Source of the DNA: Planctomycetia bacterium
Lineage (GTDB): Bacteria > Planctomycetota > Phycisphaerae > Phycisphaerales > SM1A02
Length of the DNA: 5,591 nt
Direction: 5' to 3'
NCBI GenBank assembly: GCA_005798965.1
Contig: SYIB01000246.1
Span: 1 to 5,591, forward strand
The notes under the pieces were generated by a model. The model did not search any database. It saw only the letters and a list, made by a program, of their open reading frames with translations, and was not told the DNA's origin. Position numbers and translations under genes: made by a program. Below, one piece after another: positions 4,876 to 5,591 of this stretch; within the stretch, counting starts at the first letter, position 1; every line of letters starts with the position of its first letter.

Positions 4876-5591
4876 CCCAGCGCTTGCCACGGCCCAGCCC
4901 CGCCAAGCGCGCCCGTGCGCTCGAGTTGCTCGCTGCCCTCAAGGAGCGCTATCCCGATGCAGTCTGCGAGCTCACCTGGAGCCAGCCGCACGAACTGCTC
5001 GTGGCCACGATCCTGTCGGCGCAGTCAACCGATGTGGGAGTGAACAAGGCCACGCCGGCGCTCTTCAAGCGCTTTCCCCTGCCGCGCGACTACGCGCGCG
5101 CGACCCCAACCGAGATCGAACCATTCCTGCAGAGCCTGAACTTCTGGCGCAACAAGGCGCGGGCAGTGCATGAATCGATGACGACCGTCTGCGAGCGGTT
5201 CGGCGGCGAGGTTCCGCGCACGATGGAGGACCTCCTCACGCTGCGCGGCGTCGCGCGCAAGACCGCCAATGTGGTGCTTGGGAATTGTTTCGGCATCAAC
5301 GATGGCGTGGTCGTCGACACGCATGTGGGCCGGCTTGCCAAGCGCTTCGGCCTGACCAAGCACGACGATCCCGTCAAGGTCGAGCGCGACCTGATGGCGC
5401 TCATCCCGCAGGAGGACTGGTGCTTGGTGAGCCACCTGTTGATCTTCCACGGCCGGCGCGCGTGCAAGGCGCGTGGCGGCCTGTGCGCCAACGACGCTAT
5501 TTGTCAGCGTTGGTGTTCGCAAGCTCGCCGACCGGCTTCCACTCGGTCGTCCCCATCCCGCCCAGCGCGCTCACGTACGAAGCGCCCTGCC
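4872..5591 (+). CDS. nth: Endonuclease III, DNA glycosylase/AP lyase (3' end outside window)
   Basis: Endonuclease III removes oxidised pyrimidines and nicks abasic sites in base-excision repair. Visible residues 1-240 contain: the N-terminal helical part with ELTWSQPHELLVATILSAQSTD-like sequence (33-54), in which Gln51-Ser-Thr-Asp is characteristic; the helix-hairpin-helix LRGVARKTANVVL (124-136) with catalytic Lys130; VVVDTHV with catalytic Asp149; and IFHGRRAC at 191-198 opening the iron-sulfur loop. Two points differ from the family. The hairpin reads LRGVARK rather than LPGVGRK. The cluster cysteines are 198, 205, 211 and 215, a C-x6-C-x5-C-x3-C pattern instead of C-x6-C-x2-C-x5-C. After Cys215 comes a Ser/Arg/Pro-rich stretch with no stop before the window ends, lying antisense to a convergent gene. 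The start ATG overlaps the previous stop by four bases. The glycosylase call is secure; the C-terminal end is not. Confidence 0.93.
   Translation, partial: MTQRLPRPSPAKRARALELLAALKERYPDAVCELTWSQPHELLVATILSAQSTDVGVNKATPALFKRFPLPRDYARATPTEIEPFLQSLNFWRNKARAVHESMTTVCERFGGEVPRTMEDLLTLRGVARKTANVVLGNCFGINDGVVVDTHVGRLAKRFGLTKHDDPVKVERDLMALIPQEDWCLVSHLLIFHGRRACKARGGLCANDAICQRWCSQARRPASTRSSPSRPARSRTKRPA
5497..5591 (-). CDS. C-terminal fragment of a convergent gene, unknown function
   Basis: On the minus strand an open frame enters from the right edge and ends at TAG (5497-5499), giving 30 whole codons: QGASYVSALGGMGTTEWK followed by PVGELANTNADK. Twenty-six of the 30 codons end in G or C, typical of real genes in this GC-rich window. 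The plus-strand nth frame over the same bases has fewer G/C third positions (about 16 of 25) and a compositionally biased Ser/Arg/Pro product. I therefore think this minus frame is a real gene end. Too little is visible to assign a family or compartment. It overlaps the nth reading frame tail to tail by at least 95 bases unless nth ends differently than it appears. Confidence 0.5.
   Translation of the reverse strand, partial: QGASYVSALGGMGTTEWKPVGELANTNADK

Noticed and set aside
5025..5522. A 165-codon minus-strand open frame opposite nth
   Set aside because: It is the reverse of the endonuclease III coding region; its product shows no family features and its composition is that of a shadow frame. 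Only the different minus frame ending at 5497 looks genuine.
1..5591. Mobile element, CRISPR array, tRNA, rRNA or toxin-antitoxin pair
   Set aside because: I looked for transposase or integrase motifs, regularly spaced repeats, cloverleaf-like segments and paired small genes, and found none that can be supported.

Overview
The window is GC-rich DNA, almost entirely coding, from a bacterium of the Planctomycetes-Verrucomicrobia-Chlamydiae (PVC) superphylum, most likely a planctomycete. The best evidence is the 87-residue protein at 2182-2445. Its core matches the small basic protein family (TIGR04137 type) that I know from that superphylum. Assignment to Phycisphaerae is only a guess from the style of the neighbouring proteins.

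Layout, left to right. (1) Positions 2-577, plus strand: the C-terminal end of a larger protein, with a fold resembling a family 9 carbohydrate-binding (DOMON-like) domain. (2) Positions 626-838, plus: a small lipoprotein with its own promoter and a strong ribosome binding site. (3) Positions 839-968: a convergent intergenic region with three inverted repeats, one a strong terminator-like hairpin. (4) Positions 969-4305, minus: five same-strand genes transcribed right to left. They encode a TIM-barrel protein, AcpS (holo-acyl-carrier-protein synthase), a membrane-anchored protein with a possible SPOR-like domain, the PVC small basic protein and a PLP-dependent aminotransferase. The TIM-barrel and acpS genes overlap by 8 bases. 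A hairpin separates the small basic protein gene from the aminotransferase gene, so these are probably two or more transcription units. (5) Positions 4336-5591, plus: a four-helix membrane protein whose stop overlaps (ATGA) the start of an endonuclease III gene (nth), which runs off the window. (6) Positions 5497-5591, minus: the tail of a convergent gene that lies antisense to the 3' part of nth.

The genes are mostly housekeeping: lipid/acyl-carrier activation, amino-acid metabolism and base-excision repair. I see no mobile element, CRISPR array, toxin-antitoxin pair, phage gene, tRNA or rRNA, and no obvious new multi-gene system. The most notable signal is regulatory. Three starts that lack a Shine-Dalgarno sequence (4305 minus, 4336 plus, 3117 minus) each have a TAnnnT hexamer exactly six bases upstream, the geometry of promoters for leaderless mRNAs. 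Two of them sit back to back in a 30-bp divergent gap. Other points worth checking are the unusual cysteine spacing in the endonuclease III iron-sulfur motif and the long antisense overlap at the right edge.
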